Assembly: GCA_039881145.1 (NCBI GenBank)
Contig: JAYKKI010000052.1
Location: 15,508,001 to 15,572,000, forward strand
Length of the DNA: 64,000 nucleotides
Reading direction: 5' to 3'
Source of the DNA: Druceiella hillmani
Taxonomy: Eukaryota; Arthropoda; Insecta; Lepidoptera; Hepialidae
How positions within the stretch are numbered: position 1 is the first letter of the stretch; every line of letters starts with the position of its first letter. Made by a program: the position numbers and the translations under genes. This document shows positions 36,746 through 48,636 of the stretch, in pieces. The notes under the pieces are model-generated. The model saw nothing but the letters and a program-made list of their open reading frames with translations. It searched no databases and had not been told where the DNA came from.

Positions 36746-37284
36746 TAAATCTCTTTATTTCTTTCTATCGATGCCTCTGTCTCTATTTCTGTCCCGTACA
36801 TGCAAATGCACAAATGCAGCATAAGCATTTGATGGAATTTTGGCTTAGACTAAAATAGATTCCACGTGAAGTACCGACGCGTAACAATATTTTGCAAATT
36901 TATTCATGTTCGGAAACGATATTTTACCGCTAAAATTAGTACTGGTATTGTGATTATTTTATGTCGTGCGTTTTTATTCAATGGTTATTCGAAAATATTT
37001 CAATTCTTTTGTTAAACATTTTTATATTCAGTTGTGATATTCATTTATATTTTTTGCCGGCTGTCCTTAGTCTCCCTCTTCCAGAAATTAGAAATCTCTC
37101 ATCTTTCATAGTCAGCGTAAATCTTCTTAAACGCAACTTTGCATTATTAAAAGGGCCATACTTCTTCCTATTCCTTTTTATAACATCCATCTATAACCGC
37201 ACGCAATATGGCACGGTGGTAACACAAAAAGCTGCACCGGTATAGTAACGAGAAGCTTAAAGCCCTGCGTGCGAGCTTTCATTA

Positions 37285-37375
37285 ATAATTCGTGCGTGTC
37301 GTCGGCGGAGGCCGTCACGTCCCCTCTCCCCCTACGCGCCCTGCGTCACTTGTGTCCTCGGGATGCGTGCCGGTT
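37285..37375. promoter_or_regulatory. CpG-rich island
   Basis: About 90 bp of CG-rich sequence in AT-rich surroundings, with CCCCTCTCCCCCTACGCGCC. It could mark a promoter, for example a distant SIK2 first exon, but no TATA box or start codon context decides it. Confidence 0.3.
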
Positions 37376-38529
37376 TAGGTAGTTTTTAACTTTGCCCGTA
37401 TAGGGTGGAGTGGCGCGGAATTCTTTATTTTATAATAAATAGGCGGTTTAAATAAAATGATAATTAAAGGTTAAATAAATTGATAATAATAGTTCTAATT
37501 ATGAGTAAAGGACGCTGTACATGTGCTAGGCTGGTACAACGCATCCTCTTTTTTCTCTACACGTCCTAGATCATTCAGCGAGTACAATTTTATCGTTGTT
37601 GAATTAGCAAAACGTATGTTTCCTCGACTTTGTGCAAGTAACGAGACAACACTAAATTTGGTGTATTTTTTCAACATAAAACTTTAAAACACATAAAAAT
37701 GTAAATTTTGTTTCTTATCCACTTGTCAATAACATTATTACAATTCACAAATTAACGTTAATTATTATTAATATTGGCACGATTTGGTCACGTATTTTTA
37801 CGTTATGACTGCTCAAAAGCATTATTGGCGAGCTTTTCATATTCGATTATCAAAGCGCTGCACCGGATGCGAAGGGACGGGAAGAAGAAGTTGTACCGTG
37901 TGTAATAAAGTTTTACTATTACTCTCTCTAACTATATCAAAACGATACGAATAGAACAATAACATCACGTAAATTTTTCCGAAACGATTTACTGCTAATT
38001 TCGTAACGCTCGATAATTTGAACGCACTGTGTATCGAACTTAAATACATGTTAACGTAAAAATCATTATTCATATATTCTCCACAAGATTGTTTTGAAAC
38101 GTTATGTGTATCAACTTATCACGATGAATTTGGGTATGAATATGAATTTGGGTACTACAATTTTTATTTAAAGAACGGCAGACCACCTAACAAAATTAGT
38201 AAAATTAATATATTTTGATCCGCTACATTTAAGTATAAATGTATTCTTTTTAGGTCTTAATATTTATATTTACGAACACAAGATTACCTAAAATAAAATA
38301 AAAGAATTTTATATAAATTGAACTAAGTTTATTTAAAAATATGCACAAAGTTTCAAATCTCATAATTAAGATTTAAAACTGTTTCTTTGTGCATTCAATA
38401 AATAAAAAAACATATTTTTGTGACGCAACTCTAACAAAAAAGGTTGGTATTTTATAGATGAAAACCTACTTAATTAAATTTGGACTAACGTTCAAGTCAT
38501 ATCGAAGAATTGTATGAAAATCTAATGTT

Positions 38530-38745
38530 ATTTTATTTATTTATCTACTTTAATGTATATAATTGACACATATGGCGGACTTATTGCTATGAGAGCAATC
38601 TATTACAACCAAACATAACACCAGTCCAGCCCCATTCGACGAACGGCCCGGAATCGAACTCGGGTCCCCGCGGTGCGTCGCATCGTCAAAGGCCGTATAC
38701 CTTGTGACTAACCCAATACACCACGGTGACGACGGAGACGACAAT
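38530..38745 (-). mobile_element. tRNA-derived SINE with a LINE-like tail
   Basis: On the minus strand an A box (GTGTATTGGGTTAGTCAC, 38721-38704) and a good B box (GAGTTCGATTCC, about 38661-38650) mark a pol III promoter. The body then reads GATTGCTCTCATAGCAATAA, which I remember from the 3' ends of lepidopteran non-LTR elements, and ends in a TAAA-rich tail near 38530. SINEs commonly share tails with their partner LINE. The head, from about 38745, is GC-rich (GTCGTCTCCGTCGTCACC). An open frame on this strand is only read-through of the SINE. Confidence 0.75.
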
Positions 38746-40347
38746 GGCACAAAGTAATTTTTTGTCTTTGTATCATTTTTGAACCATGACCAAAAAGAAA
38801 CAATATACGGGTATTATAAATTGGTATGGAAAACCGGCTTCTATGAATTGAGACTAGAAAATTGTAATCAATAAAAAAATGTCGTATCTTATTCCGTTCA
38901 TGGGATCAAGGGCATAAGTGTCCTGCACTCATGAATAACGAGCGCAGTACAGAATTATAACAACATTATTATATGCATTATCACATTCGACGCGACGCAT
39001 TCAGCACCTCGTTCCGTCTTGAATAGGACAGAAAGACACGTTGATTACAGTGATAATTCAGCGTAGATAAAAAGTATTTGGTTAATGAAAAATAAATGAT
39101 CCCTTCGTAATAAAGGCCAAATCAAAAGAGAAATGATCCCTTCGTAATAAAGGCCAAAAATAAATGATCCCTTCGTAATAAATGCCAAATCAAAAGAGAA
39201 ATGATCCCATCGTAATAAAGGCCAAAAATAAATGATCCCTTCGTAATAAAGGCCAAATCAAAAGAGAAAATGAAACGTCTTATAGTTTAACTAACAGCAT
39301 TAAAGTTTCCGTTTCTCTGATAAATTTTGAAATGGAATATTTTTTTTATAAAATTTATAAAAAATTAGCCGTATTAGCAATATTATTAGTAAGGAACATA
39401 TGTTTATTTAAGAAAAGTTTAGTTTTGTTTAAAATGGAAATCTTTTATTACAAAATTAAAAAAAAAGTTACGACTGGATTCCATACGTATAATTTTATCT
39501 GTACCTCTAATTTTTTCTGAAATTGAAATTAGCACTTCATAGTTATACGACTTTCATTTATAGAGACGTAAAACCGTTTTTATTTCTGGAAAAAAAATTA
39601 TGACGGTTATACAAATTTAGCAATAAGCTACGGCTATACAAATTTAGCAAATAGCTTAAAAACAGCTTCTATCAAATTTATGTATATGAGGCAGTTTTTC
39701 CGATCACCGGCTACTAATGACCGAATCGGATACTTGTTTCGGGCGACCTCAATCGGGAATAAATCAATATTAAACACCAAAACACAGCCAACAATCAGCC
39801 GAACTCTTTAATAATTCATGCCCATTCAAAGAAAAACACCTCCGCCGACTATATTAAATCCGGCTCGGTCTCCAATGAAAGCACCCGAAAATCCCAGCAG
39901 ACTTTATTTACATTTTCCTGGCAACTAAGCGCTTTATGTAGAACGTACGATGTTTCCGCCCATACATTCGACGGAGTCTCTGGGATGAGACAAAGTGTAT
40001 GCGAGGGGATGGTGGCAGAATACCGCACCTAAAAAGCAATATAGATGGCCATATCAAATGCTGGCAACGAATCGAAATACTTCTGCGGTAAGAGATCAAT
40101 GAACGAGAGATGCCTGTTTTTATGATTCAAACTGGCCACGCTTTAGGGTGAACGATTTTATTAAACGACCCTACACAGATAGAAAACTCATTTTGAATAG
40201 AGACGATCGTTTGCCAAAGCTGAAATGTTTAAAATGTAATATCTGTAGCTAATGACATTCTCAAACTCGGTATTGTGCTGGAATATTGACGAGATCAATC
40301 GTCGAAAATTTTATTTCGAATCAGACCCAACCTCCTAGAGTTAACGA
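38746..40347. other. Non-coding stretch
   Basis: Contains the alternating minisatellite at 39092 and, at 39598-39665, a short duplicated CGGCTATACAAATTTAGCAA-type piece. The frame at 39908-40099 (-) is unrecognised. Confidence 0.5.
39092..39268. repeat. Alternating 31/37-bp minisatellite
   Basis: Five copies of AAATGATCCCTTCGTAATAA followed by AGGCC, joined alternately by AATCAAAAGAG and by AAAAAT. The real period is therefore a 68-bp double unit repeated about 2.5 times. Confidence 0.9.
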
Positions 40348-40830
40348 GAGAAAGGAAACAATTTTTGCCTTAATATTCTCGGTAAAGGGCCGTTTTATGG
40401 GATCGTTTCGCATGCTGATCGTGTCCCTGGTCGGAGAGGATTTTGAAAAGGAAATTTTATTTTAATTATATTTTAGGTGATGGAATTACAACTACAAAGA
40501 TATATAAGCTAAGGAAAGGAGTTTGTGGCGAGTACGAAAATGTCTGGTATAGAAATATCTTTGGAATTCTTGTTCCAATTTATTAGATAGATCGTTCGAT
40601 TCTAATATTATCAATTTTTAGAAATTCTCTGACTTAGTTTAAATCTTAAAAGGAAACAATGTTTGCCTTAATATGCTTGGTTAAATGCCGTTTTATGGGA
40701 TTGTTTCGGATGATAATCGTGGTCATGGTAGGAGAGGATCTTGAAAAGGAAAATTTATTTTATAATATTCCAGGTGATTCAATTACAATTACAAAGATAT
40801 ATAAGTTAAGAAACGAAGTCAAATTATCTC
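40348..40830. repeat. Duplicated segment of about 180 bp, 300 bp apart
   Basis: Copy 1 at about 40348-40530 and copy 2 at about 40648-40830 share GGAAACAAT(T/G)TTTGCCTTAAT, GCCGTTTTATGGGAT and ACAAAGATATATAAG. On the plus strand both keep one frame open over the conserved core (copy 2: FALICLVKCRFMGLFRMIIV then GEDLEKENLF). I do not recognise the peptide. Copy 1 stops at the end of the core. Confidence 0.85.
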
Positions 40831-40911
40831 ATTTTTTATCGAAAATAGATTGTATGATTCCAAAATTGATAATTTTTAAAAATTCCCAGATCTAGTTTAA
40901 ACCTTATAATT

Positions 40912-41142
40912 CTAATGCCCATAGGCATCACACCCAGTCAGGACTGTCAGTCGGACTTACTAACAATTAAAAACGAATTTCTGTTTTTCATTAACTATCA
41001 GTTGAGTCGGGTTAAGAGTTTACTTTACCTACTGTGCCCTTTTACACGGTCGAATTCCTAAAGTATCCATACAAAATAGGTTTTTAACTATCAGTAAATC
41101 CGACTGAGAGTTTTAACCGCGTATGGTGTATATGGGCGTTAG
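40912..41142. mobile_element. Foldback (MITE-like) element with CTAAYGCCCATA ends
   Basis: Left end CTAATGCCCATAGG, right end complementing CTAACGCCCATATA. Further in, CTGTCAGTCGGACTTACTAA pairs with CTCTCAGTCGGATTTACTGA read from the other side. Imperfect arms of about 75 nt enclose a 231-bp element with no open frame. Target duplication was not resolved. Confidence 0.65.
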
Positions 41143-44100
41143 TGTGACGCAAGCCCAATCTATATACACGATTTCTCTAAACACGCTTCTCAGGCTCTTT
41201 TGATATATGTATTTCAAGAATTATTGCTTCAGATATTCTAGGAGTCGTCAGGAGTTACTGGTTACTATTCATATAGAAAAAATAATACTATTCTGTCAGT
41301 TACAAGCGAATAGTAAAGACAATGAGATAACCTGGTCCGTTTGTCCAAATATGTAGCGGTGAACCACGATTGTACATGCAAGTTTCAAGATATTGTACAA
41401 ACAAAAAATTTCTTCTTTTTTAGTAACTATTAATACATTTAATAGATTAACATAAATAGATATTATAAACTCACATGTATTTTTCAGTACTTAGTTTGCT
41501 CTAATTGCACTGAATAACAACTAATAAAACATATGCAAAGTAAAGGATCCCTGTAGCAATCAATTATTCAAAGTAAGGTTACTGTAACATAGTTAATGTC
41601 AAAGAAAACCTTCGATTACTAAATCGTTTAAATTAAACTTAAGACTTCTATTAATAAAGTCTCTATTTTCATTAAGATTAAACAATTTTTCGAAAGTTAA
41701 GTATAGTAGAAAAAAGGTATTTTGTACTACATTTTTATTACTAAAATCTATAAAATAAACTAAATTATTCAAAAGCTATGAGGTAACATACGGACATTTA
41801 TACATCTCACCCAAAACTAGTACGTTTCAGATCCATTGTGCACGTACACAACATGTCCAAAGTTAATAACCAAAAAACTGCAGAAATCATTTTAGATAAT
41901 TTCTTTAGCAGTCAAATATTGTTTAGTATCGGAATTTCAGTCTTCAGCAAAATTATTTTTTCGACATTAATTGTCTTTTTTGTCCTAAAAATTGTTAATT
42001 GTTGACCCTATTTAACTAAATGTTACAAAGTACACGTTGATATAAATAAATAGACCCATCAAAGCGCACCTCTTTTTCTATTACCTAGTTAAATACTGGA
42101 CACACCACTATTACCTATTTGAATACTGGATACTCCAATATTGAAATGGTTTTCTGACCAAGAAAACCATTTCAATATTGGGGTATCTAGTATTGAACTA
42201 TAGCTGTGTCGCAGAGTCGTAATCTTGTGCTTATTTTATTACAATATATGCCATATTGGAGCTTTATATGCGTTCAATAAATATAAATCGGAGGCAGTGA
42301 TTCAGCTATCAATTCAATACGGGGAATACAAAGTGAAGCGATGTTTCGTTACAATGAAAAGCACTTTTCTTTCAGTAGAAAATTGTGCTCAGCGGGCGAT
42401 AAATATATTCCCTTATAGCAGAAATTGTTTTAATACGTAACGGTGTAGATATTAACAAATATAGTTTAAGAAATATACAAAAGAAGTCAGTATCTTCCTT
42501 TTATAAAAAAATAGCGTAACGAAAGTTTGGGTATATTTTCTAGTGCCAAAGAACGCAAAGGTTATTTCAAAATATTTGTTTTTCTTCCTAAAGATTGTTT
42601 CAGCACGACTTGAAAGTGACTGGACATATTTAAATTTTGGGATAAATTTTATATGCTTCGGTCGGGATCACTTTTCTTATCTTTCCAAAAATGTAAAGTA
42701 TGGAGAAGGTACAAGAAACAAAAGTATCGCAATAAAACGTACACAAAACAATATTGCAAGAACTTTTGGTCATATATATGGAGTTAGTCAGTTAGTCAAA
42801 AAAATTTTGGCGAAATACGAAAAAGTATAACTGACAAAGGAGAGAAATAATTTAGGCAGGCCATGTCATAAATATGACTGATTTTAATTTCTAAATAGAG
42901 AATAAAATTACCGGTCAACTAGTTGCACAAGAGTGGCCGTCAAGCATGATGTAAATTTGTTGGTAAGTACTTATTCGTGTGTTGTACTAACTGTAATTAT
43001 TTCGTGATTACACATCGAATAAATACAATAAACAAATGAATTGTTATTATATTTAGGCATTTTACTTTAATTAAAATATATATGCTATTGCTGAAAATGA
43101 CCAATTATCATCCATAGATAAACCAATTATCCACATATCCATAGATGAACAATTTATCATCCATAGATAAATGACAGTAGCGTAATCAAAGAAATTATTA
43201 ACTTATCATCAGACGGCGCTGATAGCGTTTTGCGCGTTTGTGAAAAAATTTTGTAGCACCATTTCTCAGTGACACAACCATTTACTGGTAACTTAAGTTT
43301 ACATTGCCACGCTGCACATAAGTTTTCACGAAATATAAGTGTTTATTTTTATTTTTGTACTGTCACAATAAAATTTCACTATTTTATTTTATTTCTTATA
43401 AAATATTTGTATTGTTGCACTTTTGACGTATTCATAATTGAAATGATGTTTATCCCCCACCACGTCCCGCCCTCGCTGTATGAATGGGCAGAATTTACTT
43501 AAATGTTGTATGAGATGAATTTTAATGGATTTTCTCGAAAAAACGAGTTAAGCTATATTACTGGGCTCGTAAAATACTAATAATATGGCAAATTGAAACA
43601 AAATCGTTTTAAACTTTTTTTTTTGAGAAAATGGATTTTTATGATTTTATATCTTACGACTAAAGCCACAATTTCAAATTTAAAAAAAATAAAAAAAACT
43701 GGCTAGGCCGTTGGCGGCTGCTTACATAGGTGTTCGCCGACAATTTTGTATTTTTTTATTTTAGCAATACTCTTTTTAAAAAGAATCTTAAACTTACGAT
43801 GTTGATAAAGTTGCACACGTATATAAAGACACTGTAAGCATAATGTATAGAAGCAACACATTGTACTCCACAAGCGATGAAACGTTATAGTTTCAAAAAA
43901 GATTTAAAGAAAATCCGTCCATCGGCAACAGGATATGTACCTTAGGAAAATGTATTTCATCGAAAACGGTTGACCTGATTTAGGAAATATATTTTTCTCA
44001 TTTTATACTCACTTTATTACTTTGTTTTTTTTATTCTTACATAGGTACCAGATTATATCTTACATTGTGCATTGTGTGTATCGTCGCCAGTGTGCTTCTT

Positions 44101-44147
44101 ACATATAGAGCTTTGAACAGAAAATATAAAATGTTAGACAAAAGCTT
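41143..44147. other. Non-coding stretch with hairpin
   Basis: Holds the 37-bp hairpin at 42119 and a short repeat of TTATCATCCATAGATAAA around 43100-43170. Frames at 42225, 42543 and 43269 (+) are unrecognised and carry no splice logic. Confidence 0.5.
42119..42197. repeat. 37-bp hairpin with three mismatches, 5-nt loop
   Basis: The inner 21 bp next to the loop (GACCA) pair perfectly: CCAATATTGAAATGGTTTTC plus T. The outer 16 bp contain three mismatches. Confidence 0.88.
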
Positions 44148-44520
44148 AATTTTTCCATTTAATAAAATCGAGTCTCTAGCATGTTACTTGTTACACAGAA
44201 AAATTACCACCCTCATGCTTCTTTTATTACATGTTACACTGAATGACCCTGACACCCGCAGCCGACGCCACGTCTCTTAATATTTAAAGCGCGCTCTGAA
44301 CTTGGCCCTCAAAGCGGATAATAAACTTAATTTTTCCATATAACCAAATCGAGACCCTCGATCAGTCAGTGTCCTTATAGGTTCTCTAACATGTTACTTG
44401 TTACACAGAAAGTCACCCCCTCATGCTTCAATTGTTACACGTTACACTGAATGACCCTGACGACCGCAGCCGACGCCACGTCGCTCAACATTTAAAGCGC
44501 GCTCTGAACTTGGCCCTGAG
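44148..44520. repeat. Two-copy duplication, about 180-195 bp unit
   Basis: Both copies carry TTACTTGTTACACAGAAA, GTTACACTGAATGACCCTGA, CGCAGCCGACGCCACGTC and AAGCGCGCTCTGAACTTGGC. Copy 2 has an extra GATCAGTCAGTGTCC insert. The second copy runs into a CpG-rich segment. Confidence 0.9.
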
Positions 44521-44660
44521 CACGACGGCGCGGCGCACGCTGACTCACGCGACTATTCGCGGCCGCTCAGCGGGATTTCGAAAGAAATTTCGAGTCCCTC
44601 ACTGGGCCAGTGATGCGGTTGAGCGTTCTATAAAGCTGTCAAGTGGGTGAACTGAACGTC
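44520..44660 (+). promoter_or_regulatory. CpG-rich island with TATA-like box
   Basis: CACGACGGCGCGGCGCACGC at 44521-44540, then CGCGGCCGC, followed about 80 bp later by TTCTATAAAGC (44626-44636). A candidate core promoter on the plus strand, but no convincing frame follows. It adjoins a tandem duplication. Confidence 0.3.
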
Positions 44661-45856
44661 TGGAGATTAATGCCCGAGATTATTTGCAGCCGTGTGTTAT
44701 GATCTGTTAGGGACATACGGTTATTACAGATCTATGATTCAACTACGAGCTACGAACGAAATGTGTTTTAGGTTTATTACTTACATATTGGTTATATACT
44801 TATTTCGTGTAATTTACTTATGTTATTTCAAATTTCAGTGCGTAAGATAAATATTAAATAAAAGTTTTGTTTGTGTAATGTATTTTTTCATGTAAAGATA
44901 TAATATAATCCATAAAATTAATAATTTATTTGAGATAATGTCGGTCATTCCATTTTCCTTACATTTCTTATTAATATTGCGTTAATTATTGTTTCCGGTA
45001 TTGGAATTATTATCACGAATTATTATCCGATATATAGACTAGTAACCCCGATTTCAATTTTGGGAACTTTTCGAGATCAGAACTGCGAAAAATAGGGGTA
45101 TGTTTTACGAAATAAAAACAAATTGATAAATTTACTGACTCCATTTTTAAGATCACTAGGAGCTTTTTAAGATATAATAAAAAGTTCTTTAATTGCTTTA
45201 ATGCACTAAAATAAATGGTTACTATTGATCACACCGGCGGGAATTCGTCAAATAAAAATGGTGGAACGCAAATTGAATTTGTAAAGAACATTGCGTGAAA
45301 TTCAATTCGCTTTTCTCCCAATTATGAAAGCTAAACTGTTCCAAAATCAAATAAAAATGCACACGGAGTGGTATATTTTTTAATTGTTTGTGGACATAGC
45401 TTAAAACAAACTATTGCATATCATATTATGAGACATTTTTCGTTACACAAGTACACTTTTAATTTTGATAATAATTCACATTTCAGTTTGTTTTTTTTCT
45501 TTTTTGCAATAAACGATAAGTAAAATCGACCAACCATCACCAAGATCTAACCCCTGAAGAAAGCTTTAAGCTAAAATCTTAAACCTAGTCGCCATAGCAA
45601 GCGAGCTCGACACTTGACCTACGTCATATTTCATTTATGTAGACGTCCGTCCGCGTTATTAGACTGTAGGCTACCCCTTTCCGTTGGGTATTTGAAGCAT
45701 CCCTCGTCTAGGGACTATTGCCGGACCATCACCGTCGCGGGTCGCATAATATTTTAGACATATCCGTCTTTATTGCTATTCCGTAATGTCAAAGGTGAAA
45801 AAGGTAACTGCGGATTGGGAATAAATTGACATGTTTTCGATGAACTTTTTAAGAGG
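44661..45856. other. Non-coding stretch
   Basis: AT-rich with one CpG-enriched patch at 45640-45750 (ACGTCCGTCCGCGTTATTAG). No gene or repeat family recognised. Confidence 0.5.
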
Positions 45857-46300
45857 AGCTTTTTATGTGTGTTACGTATCGAAGTTCTGAATTAAAAGTT
45901 AGTGATGGAAATGAATTATACACAGACTATATTTATCCGTAAAATGTTTATAATCACTATATTATTAAAAATGATGATTGAAATTCATTGATACGGTTAC
46001 AAATGGGAAATTTGTTTATAACAATATAGAATGCATATATGTATACAATTTTATGCTTATGTAAAATTTGTTTTCCATGAACATAAGACAAGCTTTTTAT
46101 GTGTGATACGTATCGAAGTTCTGAAATAAAAGTGAGTGATGGAAATGAATTATACACAGACTATATTTATCTATAAAATGTTTATAATCACTGTATTATT
46201 AATAATGATGATTGAAATTCATTGATACGGTTACAAAAGAGAAATTTGTTTATAACAATATAGAATGCAAATACGTATACGATTTTACGCTTATATTAAA
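45857..46300. repeat. Two-copy tandem duplication, 234-bp unit
   Basis: The copies begin AGCTTTTTATGTGTG at about 45857 and 46091 and stay close to identical for about 200 bp, including GTGATGGAAATGAATTATAC and CATTGATACGGTTACAAA. Confidence 0.92.
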
Positions 46301-47271
46301 TAATATCAGACCAAGTAAAACATTAGGATAATACGCATCGAAGTTTTTTTCATCGATGTTTACATCGATAAAGTATTTGGATAAATGAAAACACTGTTTA
46401 AAGTAGACATGATGACAACAATTTTTTCTAAAATTCAATTTATATCCAACTATCAACATTTTTAGTTGCGATAAATTACTGTTAAACGATCAACCGCGAT
46501 CGAGGAGACACGACTTATTTTACAATAAAATTGTAAAATAAGTATTTTCTGTACGCGCATCAAACACAAATCACTGTATGACAATTTGCAGTTTTATACC
46601 TAAGTAGTTTAATCAACGTCTATAATGGAAATCATCTTTATTCAATTCTACATCTACTTAATTAATTGACAGCGACATCTATTTAATTTATAAGCAACCA
46701 TCATAAAAGTTACTTTTATAATTATCCGCTAGAAGGCGGTGTTTATATTATTTTATAATATATTTTTGTTATTATACATAAATGCATTTATATTTACTCA
46801 CTAATATTGTCACTATATATAAGACTTTAATTTACTCGCTAGGATACCACTAAGGGGGAGAAGTTTGAATAGCTGGAAATGTGTAATTTTTCTCGCACGA
46901 TGCGTAAACAAAACTGTTAGTTTTTAATAAGTTAATTTTAACTGTCCTTTATTTCTTATACGAATTTAAACGTTTATTAGTTAAATAATATGTGATATTG
47001 ATGGATCCCATACAAATTTTGCGCTGTCTGTGAAGTTGACAACTACTATATGACTTTTAATGAATTAGTATGTTATAACGTGTAATAATTTTAACGGTAA
47101 TTTTTTTTTCGTGACGACATCTTCCGGTTGCCTGCACTAGCCTAAAAGTGTTCGATAAAACGATTTCCAGCCTCGCTCAAATATGGTCGAAAAATTATAA
47201 GAGTATGGAGATTTCATTCAATATATAAATCACATTTAATTGATAACTCATTTTTTCTTAAACATGTGATA
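46301..47271. other. Non-coding stretch
   Basis: A perfect 13-bp hairpin CTTATTTTACAAT/ATTGTAAAATAAG with a 3-nt loop sits at about 46513-46541, and a CTCF-like match at 46726. Nothing else. Confidence 0.5.
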
Positions 47272-47665
47272 AAATCCCCCTTTATATCTCATTTAGTTGT
47301 AAGTGGTCATACCTTTTAACAATTTCTAACACAGTTATAAGAAATTATTATTCAAATGAATAATGAGAAAAATCCTCCTTTATATCTCATTTAGTTGTAA
47401 GTGGTCATACCTTTTAACAATTCCTAACACAGTTATAAGAAATTATTATTCAAATGAATAATGAGAAAAATCCCCCTTTATATCTCATTTAGTTGTAAGT
47501 GGTCATACCTTTTAACAATTTCTAACACAGTTATAAGAACTTATTATTCAAATTAATAATGAGAAAAATCCTCCTTTATATCTCATTTAGTTGTAAGTGG
47601 TCATACCTTTTAACAATTCCTAACACAGTTATAAGAAATTATTATTCAAATTAATAATGAGAAAA
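47272..47665. repeat. Four-copy tandem repeat, 97-99 bp unit
   Basis: Units contain TATATCTCATTTAGTTGTAA, GTGGTCATACCTTTTAACAA and a near-palindrome ATTATTCAAATGAATAAT. Units 1 and 3 share TTTCTAAC, units 2 and 4 share TTCCTAAC, so the array grew by copying a two-unit block. Confidence 0.93.
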
Positions 47666-47895
47666 TAGCAAATAACTCCATTTAATGTACTCATTAAATT
47701 TAAATAAATGATTTTATAATGCACCCCAGTTGTACAATGAAATTTCACTTCAGCTGCGCCGGGATACGAGGGAGATCATTTGGAAAGATGTTTTCTATGA
47801 ATAAAAAAAACGTAAATGCGCAGAGTACACACAAATGCTTAAACACCTGTTAGAGATGGATAGTCACAACTGTCTATCGACTTCAATCAATTGAC

Positions 47896-47898
<3 letters not shown>

Positions 47899-47957
<59 letters not shown>
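47899..47957. repeat. (TA)n microsatellite before the LINE remnant
   Basis: 59 bp of pure TA immediately upstream of the ORF1 remnant. Confidence 0.95.
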
Positions 47958-47959
<2 letters not shown>

Positions 47960-47960
<1 letters not shown>

Positions 47961-48630
47961 AACAATTTAATAATTTCAAAGAGGAAATAAAAAATTTAAA
48001 AAATATTGAAAAAGAGATATGGGACATAAAAGAAAGCATAATATCAATAGCGAATACTTTAGACGAGTATAAAACAGTTTTAGAAAAACAACCTAATTAA
48101 TTAGCAAACTCAAATTGCGGAATCGACAAATACTATCGCAATACAATAAATTGCAGATAAAACTTCATACTGTTGAACAGCAATCAAGGGAAAGCAATCT
48201 GGAGATTCAACGGACACCGGAATATCGCTCTGAACGTCTCATCAACCTCTCGATGCAACTTCTGTCGCTTACAAATGGTGGATTGCGAGACAATATTATA
48301 TTTGTGGTATATAGAGTAGCCAAGATAAAGAAAAATTTTCAAAGATCGAGATCATAATTTTAAAACCGTCTAAGCCACGATATCTTAACACAATTTTAAC
48401 TGTCGTCAAACAGTTAAAGAAAATCGAAAAATAAATTGAGTTTATTTCATGTGGGGATCGACGGGAATATAAATAATCCCACCTATGTATGTGAGGATCT
48501 TCTGTAAGCAACCAAACAGCTAAGCTTTTCTTCGGAAAAGTAAACTCGTTAAAGTTTAGGCGGGCAATGGCAGAATCTACTTAAGAAAAGATGAAGGTTT
48601 GCCAAATCATTTTATAAGTAATACTGAACA
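47960..48630 (+). pseudogene. Decayed LINE ORF1 (coiled-coil protein)
   Basis: Directly after a (TA)n array, frames read FNNFKEEIKNLKNIEKEIWD, then after a frameshift LSQYNKLQIKLHTVEQQSRE and SNLEIQR, then YRVAKIKKNFQRSRS, NPTYV and VNSLKFRRAMAES. The order coiled coil, N(L/I)EIQG-like motif, RVAK, RPRS-like motif and a C-terminal K/R-rich segment is typical of ORF1 of insect Jockey/CR1-type LINEs. Frameshifts and stops show that it is dead. Confidence 0.65.
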
Positions 48631-48636
48631 ACCCAA

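Larger units (their letters stand above)
35831..38529. other. Non-coding stretch with one CpG-rich island
   Basis: It contains the interspersed repeat at 36670 and an island at 37285-37370 (CGTGCGTGTCGTCGGCGGAG). Small frames at 36961-37245 (+), 37495-37677 (-) and 37837-38073 (-) lack recognisable motifs. Confidence 0.45.

Noticed and set aside
38550..38750. A possible tRNA gene
   Set aside because: A and B boxes are present but the cloverleaf does not pair and a SINE body and TAAA tail follow.
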